This document shows positions 24,180 through 36,640 of a stretch of 64,000 nucleotides of DNA, in pieces. The notes beneath the pieces were generated by a model. The model had not been told where the DNA came from. It was given only the letters and a program-made list of their open reading frames with translations, and searched no databases. The stretch lies in NCBI GenBank assembly GCA_963978895.1, contig OZ022247.1:10217456-10281455 (forward strand), read 5' to 3'. A program made the translations under genes and the position numbers. Position 1 is the first letter of the stretch; the number at the start of each line of letters is the position of its first letter. Source of the DNA: Erpobdella octoculata. Its lineage: Eukaryota > Annelida > Clitellata > Hirudinida > Erpobdellidae.

Positions 24180-24560
24180 TTTATTTCTCCCAGAAAAGCA
24201 GAAAATTGCCAGTGCTTTAGCTTCTGGAACTTATACGGTTGATGCATTTAACAATGAAAGACATCACATTGTCAAACTTGAGACATTTTTTGCATAGGGC
24301 CTGCTGATGGATAATACAATGCAAAACGATAGCCTCTTCTAAACCCTCCTTTTCTAGTTTTTTAAACAAGTGCAATCATTTCATTTCTGCTCCGTCATTG
24401 AAGGTGCTCCGTCTGTTGTTATTCCAGCAAACATCCTCCATGGTAAATCAGCACCCATAATGGCATTACACAGCTGGCGGAATATTTTCTGAGCGGAGGT
24501 CTGATCATGCTGATGTTGTCTAATTGACCTTTATTTTTTGAAGAGACAATACTTGCAGCC
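24180..24560 (-). pseudogene. hAT transposase fragment (GTF2IRD2/ZBED5-like)
   Basis: Minus-strand translation in pieces gives 'LCNAIMGADLPWRMFAGI', then TTDGAPSM, then 'LHCIIHQQALCKKCLKFDNV'. These match the TDGAPSM and CIIHQ...LCxK motifs of GTF2IRD2/SCAND3/ZBED5-type hAT proteins. Frame breaks separate the pieces, and the start and end are missing. Confidence 0.65.
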
Positions 24561-24899
24561 CTGTAACTTTTTCATAAACTCGCCATCTGGGAATGGCTTT
24601 CCCGTCTTAACAATTATCTTAAAAAAACAAAGATCCATTCAATAGAGAGTAAGCAATGTAACAATTGTGGAGGAACTCACTTACTAAAGAAATGTTTTAC
24701 TTACGAAAAAATCTTCCTGTTGAAAAATGAGTCATTTTGCTTGGAAGTGTCATTCAAAGCGAGGAAATGCAACCCATGCTTTGTCTTGTAATAATTATCT
24801 CAGTCACTGCAATTTTTCAAAAAGTGAGAATCTAATACCTCATGAAATTTCAAATAATCCTTGAAATAAAAATGAGGTTGACATATGTTCTATTGGCTC

Positions 24900-25206
24900 C
24901 AATGACTATTTACTTGCGGTTGATTATTTCAACAGACTTCCAGAAATAGTAAGTATGGAAAACAAACCAGCTAAGACTGCAATTGCCAAAATGAAATCTA
25001 TTTTTGCCAGCCATGGTATTCTTCTTACTGTGTTTGCGTATAACATTCCGCTTAATTCAGTGTTGTCGTAAATTTTCAGCAAACTGGAGTTTCCATTGGC
25101 ATTATTCAAGTCCAGGATATGCGCGTTCTAATGGCAGAGTAGAATGTCACATTCAGACCATCAAGTCGTTATTAAAGAAAATTGCCAAAAATGGCACGGA
25201 TATGTA
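24900..25206 (+). pseudogene. Ty3/gypsy integrase core fragment
   Basis: 'YLLAVDYFNRLPEIVSMENK' and, in another frame, 'SSPGYARSNGRVECHIQTIK' correspond to the integrase catalytic domain (D...; the SNG..E region) of K02A2.6-like elements. At least one frameshift lies between them and no flanking domains are present. It may be from the same lineage as the element at 1-2418. Confidence 0.7.
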
Positions 25207-25839
25207 ATTAATACTATTGAGTTTAAGAAAAACCTCTATTGCGGGCATGGATTTTTAACCTTCACAGTAACTGTATAGTCGTGAATTAAAAAACCAAATT
25301 TTTACTTTGATTAAAAAATTAAAACAAAAATAACAGAAAATATACTAAACCAGTTAAAAATTAAAATAAAAAGAAACTCATAACAAGAGTCATTCCACAT
25401 AGCATAAGGTTTTGCCTAAAGGCTCTACAATCAGATTTAATGGGACGGATTACTAAAAATAATATTTTTTTTAACAGGGTGCCAAGAAAATGAAAAAATC
25501 CGCCAGGGTAATAGTAACAACCATTTTGGATACACAATTCATTACTCTGCTCAGATATAAAATTGTCTACATACGCAAAAATCGTTCAAATACGCATTGA
25601 ATCATCACTAAATTAAATAAAGTTAAAATTAAAAAATTATATAGTAAACTTTTAGTAACAAAAAATGTAATTCTGAACATCGGGGAGGGAGGAAAATGCC
25701 CCTCCTGCCACCTCCAATTTATGTCCCTGGCGACTGCCCTAATTAGACCTGATTAAATATAATAAATAATTATCTCACTAATTACTACTTAGTAATTATC
25801 CCTCCAGTAATTTGGCTTCCACGAAACTGAAATTTTTCG
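25207..25839. other. AT-rich stretch with an inverted family repeat
   Basis: No gene. Positions 25560-25720 are an inverted relative of the shared block at 11320-11454/54140-54290 (poly-C run then 'gatgattcaatgcg'). Confidence 0.55.
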
Positions 25840-26074
25840 TTAAAAACATATTTTCGGAAGCGAAGAGCCCTAAAAACTCATTTGGTCTTCGAAAATGAGT
25901 CAAATGTTTCAATGTTTTTCAGCTCAATCAGATGACGGCAAATTGGGTTAATCATTAACCGTTAATGCCTTGTTATAAGATTCTGCCAGCCAAACACAAA
26001 CAAATGCAACCGCAGTTATTATAAATTATAAAGTACTTAAAAACGGCAGACGCATGGAGACGCTGAATACTATT

Positions 26075-26537
26075 CAGCGACGGATCCAAGAGGAAGGCCC
26101 GGGGCCCGGCCCCCCTTAGACGTTTTAACAAAAAATGTTAACTTCAATTTTTTTACTTAGCTTGCAACTTTATTTTGTTTAACTGAAGCCTGATGCTTTA
26201 TCTTTACTATATTCACCTCTAGACAATCAATAGTGCTTGTATTTGGCATATATCTAAAAATGTTGGGCTGTTTTTAATCAATTCACTGCAAAATATAATT
26301 CAAATAATATTTAAAAAATCATTTAGATCACCGGCAGGTCCCGCAAAAAAAGTTGAACATAACACTTTTTTTTAAATAGGTTCAGAAGATTTATTTTGAA
26401 TTTGTTTTGTTTGGTTTTGCAGAATAAAAAAATTCAAGATATCTTACAACGGGCTGAATAACAACAGTGATCAAAAATTTGAAAAAATTAAAAAAATGTT
26501 GGCCTCCCCAATAAAGAAATTCTTAGATCCGCCGCTG
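26075..26537. mobile_element. Small hAT-like non-autonomous element, unit 1
   Basis: It has inverted ends CAGCGACGGATCCAAGA and TCTTAGATCCGCCGCTG, is 463 bp and has no coding. Present at the same place in unit 2 (59623-60077), so it predates the duplication. I cannot define a clean target duplication. Confidence 0.6.
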
Positions 26538-26622
26538 GTACTCATGGTTTCATTTTTGTTAGGCTGGCTGTCCAACATCATGTAGTTGAATTAGCCCACA
26601 GCACACACATGAATATTATAAA

Positions 26623-28711
26623 CTAGAGATAGCCCGTCAAAAATGACGGAAGTTTTAAAATACGGTGCCCGTTATTATAAAAATAGTCAAAAAAATCAAA
26701 ATGACATTTGATAACCATAAAAATTTTTTTTATATATAAGCAAATCAAAAATTGTTGCGCCCATGGAAGCGAAAGAAACTGGGCTGTTGTATGATCGAAT
26801 ATGTTGTCGAAAATTTTGTCTATCTGGATTGGCCGTGTCTGACATGAGGCTTTTAAGAAAATCGGGATATTCAAGTGTAGGGGAGATGGGGGCTTTTTGA
26901 TCTCTGGGGCACATTGATCTTTTGGCAATAACGTAATAATTTCTAAATAAAAAAAATAAAAAAAATTGTTTATGGTTTGTATTTGTTTCCGTTCTATTTT
27001 TAGTCCTATTTCTTTTTCAACAATCCGCCGCTGAAAGTTGATAAATAAGAAAGTTTGATTTGACCGGAAAAAGTACATCTTCACAACAGTTGAGTTTCTG
27101 TAATTACAAATTAAATAAACATTTTTTCGGGAAAATTAATTTTGGATTGTATAAACGCATGTCTAAGGCTTATTTTATTGCATACTTTAATTCTCAAACA
27201 ACATTTATTGATGAGATATCGCCATTTATAGCGTGGTCCATGTCATAGGGGCTCTTTGATCTGTACCAATATGGGGTACGTTGATCTGTTGATCAAAGTG
27301 CCCCTTGTACTAGGATACTAAATGTACGCATTCTCCGGGCATTGTAGGTTTAGTGTAGTCCTATAATTTGATATTTTCTATTATTGTTATTGCAAAAACG
27401 CAATTCATTTTCTTTTTAGGTTTTTACAATGGTTAGACATCGTCAGCGAAAGACAGAGCTAGGTACAACACCTGTTGAAGTGATGAAATATTTTCAGAAG
27501 ATGGTGAATTATTAATAAAGTTTCTAAAAACGGAGAGGACATCATCATTTAATTTCATTTGTGCAAATGATGACTTATTCCAATTTGAAAAGGATGATAT
27601 TGCTTGTAAACTTCCAGACCCAATTCATCATGGCGGGGCTGCTCGAGCCAGTCGTCACTTGGTCTTTGCAGTAGATTTATCCATTTTTCCTAACATGTGT
27701 TGAATTTATTTAACTTTAATGATTATTATTATTAATAAAAGCTATTATACCTGTTTTCATGTGTTTTTTGAGAGAACTGGATGTGTGATCGTACTGAATT
27801 TTACCTAGGATCAATGTGCCCCATGGGGGGATCATAGTGCCCCATATGCGGGGCACTTTGATCTTTTTTAGGGCTTGCACCAAAGTTCAATTTAAAAATA
27901 GTTCTCTTACATTATAAAATGTCAAACTTAATCGAATACATAGAAGAGATGTTCCTCTCTGTAATTAAAAAAAAAAGTAGATTTTTTGAACGGCTTGACT
28001 GTAATCGCCAAAAAACCTCAAAAGAGATAAAAAAAAGCCCCCATCTCCCCTATTACCGTGAATGTCAATTGGTTTTGGCAACATTACTTTGCCTTTTCGA
28101 CAACATGAAGTGAATAGTCCATCTGATGGTTGCTCAGCAGCAAAATTTCTTGATCGACATGAAGTACATAAAACATCAAATTCACCACAATCATGTTGAT
28201 CGAATTGAGTTTCGTTGAAGTTAATTGCTTCGTGACGAACTGCCTCACTCACACGATTTCATGCTAAAAGTTGGGAGATCGCATTAGCAGCTCGATGTAG
28301 CTGCAATTCATTGGGATACATTTGTTCAACTCGATGGCGTTCCTTGGCAGCATTGGTTTCTCGATGTAACTGCAATTCATGGGGAGACATTTGCTCTATT
28401 CGATGACGTTGTGAGGCAGCAATGGAAGTGTGAAAAGCTTCTAGATGTTGAGGAGTAAGTCGATAGGCATAACGTTGTTGTGATGCGGCATGAAAAGCAT
28501 GAAAAATTTGCAATTTCTCAACAGACATTTGTGTAGTGCGTTGTTGATGAGCTTCTGCAACTAAAACTCGAATATTTGCTTTTGATTGTGGAGTTTGTCT
28601 TGCGCGATATCTCTGTTGCCTTTCTTTAGCTAGACGCCGTTTTCTCGACACAGGATCTTTGTCGTCATTCATATTAAGAGATTTTTTTTTTAAATATACT
28701 TTATTTTTCAA
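26623..28711 (-). pseudogene. Helitron family B transposase N-terminal part, split
   Basis: The minus strand from 28711 carries an Arg/Gln-rich repeat region (ERHRVEQMYPNELQLHR) typical of Helitron proteins, then at 28252-28053 'CGEFDVLCTSC' and FTSCCRKGKVMLPKP, the conserved zinc-binding N-terminus. A pogo-like element (26880-28050) interrupts it. On the other side the frame resumes with FLKSLMSD ... SYNSPVSFASMGAT (about 26730-26877), as in autonomous Helitrons. Rep and helicase domains are missing. The 3' terminus on minus is a TGACGG-type hairpin followed by TATCTCTAG ending at 26623. Internally deleted autonomous copy. Confidence 0.75.
26880..28050. mobile_element. pogo/mariner-like element, 1.17 kb
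   Basis: The inverted ends are GGGGAGATGGGGGCTTTTT and the reverse AAAAAGCCCCCATCTCCCC, flanked by TA on both sides (26878-26879, 28051-28052). An interior ATG at 27429 gives MVRHRQRKTELGTTPVEVM, resembling the N-terminal HTH of CENP-B/pogo transposases, then stops. The motif GGGGCAC-TTTGATC recurs several times near both ends (about 26900, 27247-27304, 27808-27865). Confidence 0.7.
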
Positions 28712-28886
28712 TTATTAAAATGTGAACTTAATGTGAACTTAATTAAAAGGAAAGCCTAATACCCGAACTCGGAGTTGTGAACAAATACATTTTTTTAGTA
28801 AATAAATATTTATTCCAGTTTTAAAAATAGCAACACAAACAGAGTTTTCATAACTTTTCAAGTTTATTAAAAATGAAATAGTATTA

Positions 28887-28958
28887 GGAACCGATTTCAG
28901 GCAAGTTGTACTTCATAAACAACAGTTTTTCTGCTGTCTTGCCTGATAATCGGTTCCT
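28887..28958. repeat. Imperfect hairpin beside the hAT fragment
   Basis: GGAACCGATTTCAGGCAAG pairs with CTTGCCTGATAATCGGTTCC across a 33-base loop. Confidence 0.65.
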
Positions 28959-28969
28959 TAGCGCTCATA

Positions 28970-29115
28970 AATAATTGCAGCCCCACTGAACAACGGTTCC
29001 GATGGAACGCTGGTAGCTGGGGCCGCCAAGTAGCGTTTAGCGATCACCGCTAAATTTGGAAAGTTTGTTCTGTTATCTTTCCACCACAAAAGAGGGTCTT
29101 CGTCTCAAGTGACCC
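28970..29115 (-). pseudogene. hAT C-terminal dimerisation fragment
   Basis: The minus strand reads DPLLWWKDNRTNFPNLAVIA then KRYLAAPATSVPSEPLFS, the hallmark of the ZBED1-like hAT C-terminal region, where the usual Glu-Arg in PSER is replaced by Glu-Pro. The rest of the transposase is absent. Confidence 0.8.
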
Positions 29116-29939
29116 TTTTTTTCTTCAAGCCGCGAACGAACTAAAATAATTAAGCCTCCTTCGGTCGAAGAAATCCCGGATAGCCATGACTCTAAACTTT
29201 TTACTTCAGTTATATAACCTTATATTTATTCATTCATATACTCAAAGTTTTTCTGATATAACAAAGACCCTTTGTTATAAAGATAATCTTGCATAATCCT
29301 AAATTTTAACTGGCAAAGTCTATAAATGATCTATGCGTCACAGTCATTTTATTGGCAAATGTGTAAACTAGAACACTAATCCGCCTGATTACCCAACCGG
29401 ACCGAGCCGCGAAAAAATTAATAAATTAGAATAATTTAAGAGGTAACGTATTATACTAATCGCAAGCCATACAAGTTTGGTATTATAACCTTTGCGTAAC
29501 AAATAACACAAATAGGTCATTTTATTGGTGAGTGTGTAAGCTAGACCACTAATCCGCCTGATTATCTGGCCGGACCGAGCCGCGAACGAACTAAAATAAT
29601 TAAGCCTTCTTCGGCCAAAAAATCACATTATTTGGAAAGCTAAAAAATTAACTTGTTAGAGTTTATTCAATACGTGTAATCTCGTTTGTATATGTATATA
29701 CACTAGGTAAATTTAAAATCAATCCACGAATTTGAAATAATAAGCCAGTACCCGAACCCGAACCCGGTTTTTGGAAAACTACAAACCCGAACCCGAACCC
29801 GAACCCGAAAACCTGAGTTTCACAAACCCGAACCCGAACCCGAAAACTCGACTTTTACAAACCCGAACCCGAACCCGAAAACTCTAGTTTCATAAACCCG
29901 AACCCGAAAACTCCAAAAAGTACTACCCGTGACATCCCT

Positions 29940-30057
<118 letters not shown>

Positions 30058-30406
30058 TTTGTGACAGAATCAGCCAGTGACGTGGTCTACTATTATATTA
30101 ATGACTGTTGACTTCAGGTACCAGGTGACGCGACAGCAAAAGTAGCATATGTCGTCGAATGACTCACTACACACCCCTGGAATTTGGATATGTTTGAGTC
30201 AAATAAATAAATGAAACAAAATCTCAAGGTTATGCTAGCCTAATTTGAAATTGGTCTCTATGCGGCGAGCAACTTTTACATTTCCACGTTCTGGCAACCG
30301 CAAATAAAAGAAGAATTTGATAAAGAGTTTAATTTGATAAAAAGTCTAAATTTGATCAAAAGTCGAATTTGATAAAACGTCTGATTTGATAAAAAGTCTT
30401 ATGATA

Positions 30407-30708
30407 CTTGAGATAGCCGTAAAAAATGACGGATTTTTTCAAACTTTATTATTTATTATTTGTTGATCTTTAGGACTGACAGTGTATAATAAATTACGTA
30501 ATAACTTTTATTAGACGCCCGCGCGTAATTTTAGCAACTGCTGATTGCTGACGACCGCGGCCGCCGCGATATACAAAATTGCTAACATGCATACATACAT
30601 ACATACATACAATGTGTGTATGTATGTATGTATGTATGTATGTATGTATGTATGTATGTATGTATGTATGTATGTTTGTATGTATGTATGTATGTATGTA
30701 TGTATGTA

Positions 30709-30739
<31 letters not shown>

Positions 30740-30858
30740 ATGTATGTATGTATGTATGTATGTATGTATGTATGTATGTATGTATGTATGTATGTATGTA
30801 TGTATGTATGTATGTATGTATGTATGTATGTATGTATGTATGTATGTATGTATGTATG
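30407..30858 (-). mobile_element. Non-autonomous Helitron family B with (TATG)n, end of unit 1
   Basis: On minus the 3' end is a TGACGG/CCGTCA hairpin then GGCTATCTCAAG (the family has CTAG). The interior holds 'gcggccgccgcg' at about 30558-30570 and (TATG)n at 30612-30858. The equivalent copy at 60455-60816 retains CTAG. A run of about 17-bp 'aatttgataaaaagtct' repeats adjoins it at 30312-30402. Confidence 0.7.
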
Positions 30859-31012
30859 TTCCATTTTGTTTAAAAAAATATTGAAAACAATGACTTGCAA
30901 CAAAAAATGATTTATTGCATGATTGAGAAACTTACTTGATAACTCAAACACTAGAAATATTTTTATAAAGAACATTGTAAACCACAAAAATGGAAATCTT
31001 TCCGTAAAATTG

Positions 31013-32869
31013 TCAATAGCCTCGTGTGAAATCAACTTGATGTTCCAGTGGTTGTCCTGCACAAAACTGATCATATTTCTTCAGAGTGTCCTTTACAAAC
31101 TGGTATGCAGAAAAAACAATGCTAAAAACACAAACTTATAAACAATAGGCTGTAGTGCTATTTCTTACCTTTTCAGCTACAAATTCACTGCCTGAAACAT
31201 GAGGAGTGATTGTGACATCCCCACGTCCCCACAGAGGACTCTCCTTGGGAAGTGGTTCTGTTTCAAAAACATCCAGTATGGCATGACTCAACCAGCCTTC
31301 ACTGAAATTGTTTTATTCATAACCAGCTTAATTAGAATATGTTATAGTATAATATTATATAAAAACAATATAATATAAATACAAGTTTAGTATAAATTAA
31401 AGAAAAATTACTTTAAGGCTTTAATAACTGCTTCTTCACTAATGACATTACCTCTTCCTATATTGATGAAAACAGATTTCTTGGCAGCCACAAAAAAGGA
31501 AACATTCAAAACAAAATTATCTTCCATCTACTTACAAGATGCTACAAAAAGGAAACCACCACACCTTGTCTTTACAGTGTTTCAAAATGTCTCCATCAAA
31601 AACTCCATTGGTTGAAGTAACTTTTGGCAAAACACTAACTATGTAATCACATGATTCAAGCAAACTGACCAGATTGTTTGTGAAACTATAAATGTAAGCA
31701 TAATAGCTTGAAACTAACATATAGAAGAAACAGCTCAATAAAAAAATACATTGAAGAAAGCTGCTTACACAACATTCTGCAATTCATTTGAAAGATCAGT
31801 AGGAACACTTTTATCCTTCTTCAGTAAAGCCATAGTTTTCATTTGAAACTTCAATGCATATTCAGCAACTAAGATAATACAATTTTCTTTAATAAACAGA
31901 AATAAACAAGCAAACAAAATTATTCCTAATTTGTCAACTTTTTTTTCCAATTGATCCAAAACCAACAATCCCAACTGTTAAGGTTTCAAGAAGCCGAGGA
32001 CTAATTCGATTCCTTAAAAAATAACTTTTAATTTTAATTAAAATTAAAATATATAAATAAATATAAGTCAAAAAATAAAAAACAAATTTTTCCAAAAAAT
32101 AAACTGATTGAATCCTATCAAACAAACATAACATATCATTCAAACCAAATTCGTTGTGATTGAAGAAGTCGATATTGTTCAAATTTTTGCTCTCTAGATA
32201 TAATGTAACCAATGACATATTGAACCATCTGCTCATCGAAATGACCTGCATTTCTTGTCAGAACATATTTTGGAGGAGGCTAAAATAACACAATGTACAG
32301 TTTTCAAGTAAAAATATTGCCATAAATAATTACAATAACAGAAACTATTTTTGAAGAGGCCTTTATCTGGATTACTTATGTTACCTTTTCTTCATATATA
32401 TTCACCAACAAATCAATTCCTGTAGTGAAATATTAATTAAAGTGCTATAAAAGATTATACAATATCCATCATTCACATCAAGCCTCCAACCTGCTGTAAA
32501 CATGTGTATCCACTTTATGTGATCCAAGTGTTGGGAGATTGACTTATTTCTGAAAACCCATTGATCAGTCAAAAGTATGTCAACAGACTTGATCTCTTCT
32601 TGCTCTTTATGAGAAACTGTGTTGCCATCATCTATGTCATGTCAATGAGAATTAAAAATAAGTAGACTGGGTTTTCATCTGTTAATATAAATCTAAAATG
32701 AAATAAAACCTATAATAATTTGTTTCACATTAAGAGTCGGGTTTTGTAACTTGAATTCTCTAAAAACATCTTCATAATAATTGAAATAACGTTCATTTAG
32801 CAGCGAACGCGATAAAGATATAATGCCAATGCCAAAACGTCCTACATTGAGAATAACATCATGAGACAT
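31013..32869 (-). CDS. D-2-hydroxyacid dehydrogenase (GhrA-like), copy B, 10 exons
   Basis: This is the paralogue of 5401-7252 in the second tandem unit. Exons (minus): 32710-32869, 32491-32631, 32385-32419, 32146-32279, 31939-32012, 31769-31868, 31565-31685, 31412-31479, 31169-31301, 31013-31099. Every exon has the same length as in copy A, all splice sites are GT-AG, and the total is again 1053 nt/350 residues with no disruption. Catalytic Arg, Glu and His and the GFGSIG motif are unchanged. I count 13 substitutions, mostly conservative, four in exon 1 and three in the last exon. An in-frame upstream ATG at 32884 could add five residues (MFCFE). The start at 32869 is chosen to match copy A. 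Function as for copy A. Confidence 0.92.
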
Positions 32870-33142
32870 CTCAAAACAAAACACCGGTCGAGTGCTGATG
32901 TAGTGGAAGATTACTAGATTACTAGAGTATAGAACAAAAGTACTGTCCTAATACTAATGATTCGGATTTACTAACTAATACTAATCTGACAAAAAACAAC
33001 ACGAGCATGAATAAACTGTAAGCTCTTTATTAATATGAAATTCAATTACCTTTTGAGCTTTGAACTAAGTGTCAAGTTTTTAAAAAGGTTATGATGATCT
33101 TATATTGGCTTATAAGCCGCTTAATTAACATGCCGTTAAATT

Positions 33143-33365
33143 CGGTCGCTGCTATTGCCCCGGCGGTTAGCCGTGGAAATAATCGGTAAAATTGCTACTG
33201 AGCTGGCAGTCCCGCCGTATGTCTACCTAAAATTAAACCCTAACCCTAACCATAACCCTATTCCTACCCCTTTAGAAAATATGTACATCTTTATCAATTG
33301 ATCGAAGAATCAATTGTTTTAGCAAAACCGCCGGCTCAGTAGCAATTTTACCGCTTATTGCCCCA
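33143..33365. repeat. Repeat with inverted ends and CCCTAA-like core, copy 1
   Basis: GGTAAAATTGCTACTGAGC (33185-33203) and its reverse complement (33334-33352) enclose a degenerate CCCTAA tract (33236-33275). A diverged copy is at 34806-35020. Resembles a small MITE. No gene. Confidence 0.6.
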
Positions 33366-33557
33366 GCTACAAGAAGTGATATTTCAGTTACAACTTTTCA
33401 GTTACAGTAACAGTTAAAGTTACAACATTTTTCAGTTTCAGTTAAAGTTATTTTTCCACAAACATTTTTCAGTTACTATTACACTTATTTATTTTTAAGT
33501 TAAAGTTACAGTTAACTGTAGATTCTATACACAACCAAAAAAAATTTTTTTTTAAAT

Positions 33558-33746
33558 TTATTTATTTACAAAATGGTAAAACTTCGAGTTCATTTTCAAA
33601 AAAACACGAGTTTCTAGATTCTTGGAGAGCCTGTTTCTTTTTCCTGCAGTCATATTACTGCAAACCGAGAAGATGCGCTCCACATATGCTTCTGAAGCAG
33701 GTGCAGAGATAAGGTCTTTAGCGAAGGCCGCTATTAGAGGATACAC
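33558..33746 (-). pseudogene. hAT dimerisation domain fragment
   Basis: The minus strand gives LISAPASEAYVERIFSVCSN then TAGKRNRLSKNLETRVFLKM, the conserved hAT C-terminal dimerisation region, near the 3' end of the 1.4-kb element. The catalytic part is missing. Confidence 0.85.
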
Positions 33747-34073
33747 TGTCTCTGAGGCTGTCCAGAAACTTAATCCAGTTTAATTAGCAGCTAATCTTTT
33801 AGAAGCCCCAAGATAAGCATTAAGTTCTTCCTCAACAGAACTTCCGTGCCTAGATTGCTTGTTCGGAGAACTGGAAGCTCAAATTTCTTGGGCAAGCCTC
33901 TTAAATCTTTTTAAAGGAGGTTGGCACAATTCATCAGAAGATTGTCAAATGATTGCTCATAATCAAAATATTTCCATACACTACTTTCTTGTTTTCTGCC
34001 ACTATTGTTCTTGAACATTTTTCACGGAACGATTGCAACAGCACTATGAACTATAATAACAAAAGGCCTCAAA

Positions 34074-34273
34074 TATTTTTTTTTTATGATAGTTTATAGT
34101 CCTTTACACCAAGTGTTTTAAAACTGAATTGGCTGTATGTAGGAAAGGAAGCACACAAAGACTTCCTGTCTTGGATCAAAGTTTGATCCTTGTAACTGTC
34201 ACTCCTCCTTTATCCAGGCTTGGGACTGGCTCGCAATCAGCGAGGCGGAGTTAAGGCCGCGAATAACTAAACA

Positions 34274-34305
<32 letters not shown>

Positions 34306-34481
34306 AGTTTATAGTCCTTTACACCAAGTGTTTTAAGACTGAAACGGCTGTGTCAGAAGCACCTAAGTACTACCAGTCGTGGATCATAATTTGATCCTTT
34401 AACTTTTCCCTCCTCCTTTCTCCAGGCTTGGGACTGGCTTGCAAAAGCAAGGCGGAGTTGAATAACTAAACAGCACCATAT
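34074..34481 (-). repeat. Two adjacent SINE/LINE-tail-like copies
   Basis: Two about 200-bp related copies (34074-34272 and 34273-34481) each begin with a T-run on plus (poly-A tail on minus). They share 'gtttatagtcctttacacca' and 'ccaggcttgggactggct'. They read as two retroposed tails inserted one behind the other. The source element is not identified. Confidence 0.6.
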
Positions 34482-34805
34482 ATACTATTTGTTAGGTAAC
34501 ACCAAAGAACTCGATTTTTATCTTTAGATAAAAAAAATAAATCTAATAATTAATTTATTTAGAAAAAAAAAAAATTACATTAAAAATATTTTTCAGTTAT
34601 TGATTATTTTTGTATTATTTAACTGAATTTATTATTCAGTTACTATTACAGTTAGAGTTATTCGCCGTATTTCAGTTACTATTACTATTACACTCAACTG
34701 ATCATTATTTTTCTATTATTTTCCGATTTCAGTTAGTGTTACAGTTAACTTGAATATCACTGGCTACAAGCGCCTACTGCCTTGGTAATAGTTATAACGT
34801 TCGCG

Positions 34806-35024
34806 AAGACATCGGTCGCTTCTATTGCCCCGGCGGTTCGCCGTGATGGAAATTGGTAAAATTACTAATGTGCCGGCAGTCCCGTATTAAAATTAAACCC
34901 TAAACCCAACCATAATCCTAACCGTAACCCTACCCCTTTAGAAAATATGTACATCTTTATTAATTGATTGAAGAATCAGTTGTTTTGGCAAAACCGCCGG
35001 AACAACAGCAATTTTACCGTTTTA
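34806..35024. repeat. Copy 2 of the repeat at 33143-33365
   Basis: Diverged second copy, also with a CCCTAA-like tract (34902-34945). The pair brackets the 1.4-kb hAT. Confidence 0.6.
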
Positions 35025-36325
35025 TTTTCCGTTTGCTTATGGAGCTGCCCGAAGAAAGTTGTTGATTATCAAATGCTTAAACTAGTTTAACTCCTCTGTA
35101 TAAACGATTATGTACACTCAACTAGTCTACGTTTTCGAAATTCTCCAGTATTTAAAAAGCAATGCAACCTGAAAACACAACCTTATTTTAATTCTAAAAA
35201 CAAAGTATAAGTTTTAACTTATTAAATAATTATAATAATAACTGTTATCTAGATTCAAAAATTATTATATTGAGCACAATTCAGTCGAGCAGAAGAGTCA
35301 GATCTTCACCCACAACTTTACTTCTTGTGTCCACCACACAGAAGGTTCGGGGTTGCCAGACTGAGAATGGTTTGTCAGCTGCTGTTACATTGGCTGTGAC
35401 ACTTCAGTGCTTCCGAAGAGACATTCTAAACACTAAAAACTGACTAACACCACTTTAAACATTGTTAAATTTTAATTCAAATCAGAGACACTGTTAGCAA
35501 CTTTTGTCATGCTGGCTGAAGTAAACTGGGAAGTGTAGATTATGAAGATTTTGTTGATAAATAATGCACATCATATCATAGTCAAATTGTTTGCTGTTTA
35601 TTATAACACACAAGCAAACAGTTTTGACATTGAGACAATGCTTAGCAATATCCTCAAGTGCAGAAGAACGTCTTACAACAATAATAGACGTGCAACTGGA
35701 GGAAAGATACAAGAGCTATTTTAACAAGCATCAAAACCCTGCAGAAAAAAGAAGACAATTTCTCAAGAACTTCATAAGTTTCTATATATCACTTTAAATA
35801 AAAATGTAATAACTGCTCACATTGGGCAACTCTGACATTTACACATATTTCACTATTATAGATATTATTTACAAGACCACTAATATAAAGAGTTTATCTT
35901 AAACTTTGTCACAGCAAAATTTACAAGCATATACAAGTACTTTCAAAACTGTTTTAAGAGCATCAACTTTTTTGCCAATTTAAAGAATAAATACGTCCAA
36001 AAACAAAGACTGATTTTGGGCAAGCCTAACTAAAATAGTATCTCATCGATTTTAACAGTTTCTTCATACAGGCCTCCACATATATCGCCCTAAAAAATAT
36101 CTACTTCAAGATTATCAGTATGAAGAGATTTATTACAAACTTTACCATAGCAATGTTTACAGGCAGATACAATGTAACTCATATTTAAAACATGAACAAC
36201 TTTTAGAAGAGCATGGCCTTTTTTAATAATTCCACATTTACAACTTATACAATAATAATTAGACTATCTGGGTCATCAGGTGCTGCCTCTATACTATATC
36301 AGTATTAATGAGACACAACTGGCAA
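35025..36325. repeat. Shared non-coding block, unit 2 copy
   Basis: Counterpart of 8399-9960. No conserved coding potential. Confidence 0.65.
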
Positions 36326-36640
36326 ACCATTCTCAGTCTGGCAACCCCGAACCTTCTGTCTACAGCACTCTTGATATGTGTGGTAGACACAAGAAGTAAA
36401 GTCGTGGATGAAGATCTGACTCTTCTGCTCGACTTTTGATTGGTTGGCGTTAATAAACAGATTCGCGAGTTTTGAGCAACTTCTTTTGCTAATAACTTTT
36501 TTTAGGGACCGATCTGTGTCTGGTATCTCTTTCCAGCTCTTAGTTATAACAAATACTATAGTTTAATGTACTTTTTGGCTTGTCTATTAAAATTTCCGAA
36601 TCAAAAGCAAAATCTACCAGACTATAAGGCGTATTCTATT
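36326..36640 (-). repeat. Inverted copy of unit 1 sequence
   Basis: On minus it matches about 8085-8270 and 8825-8950. A further partial copy of the 8.9-kb part is at about 38130-38275 inside the LINE region. Confidence 0.65.

Larger units (their letters stand above)
33374..34762 (-). mobile_element. hAT element, 1.39 kb, private to unit 2
   Basis: It has a perfect 8-bp target duplication GCTACAAG (33366-33373 and 34763-34770). The ends are AAGTGATATTTCAGTTAC and, inverted, CAGTGATATTCAAGTTAAC, and TAACTG-type subterminal repeats run inward from both ends. It carries a transposase C-terminus. Confidence 0.8.

Noticed and set aside
24924..25109. Minus-strand frame with membrane-like composition
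   Set aside because: It is antisense to a recognisable gypsy integrase fragment on plus.
29746..29905. (CCCGAA)n considered as a telomere-like or CRISPR-like array
   Set aside because: It lies just inside a hAT terminus, has irregular spacing and no unique spacers. A subterminal transposon repeat explains it.
35542..35724. 60-residue frame in the shared block, possibly a small gene
   Set aside because: The matching unit 1 sequence (9180-9360) has an in-frame stop, and no domain is recognised.
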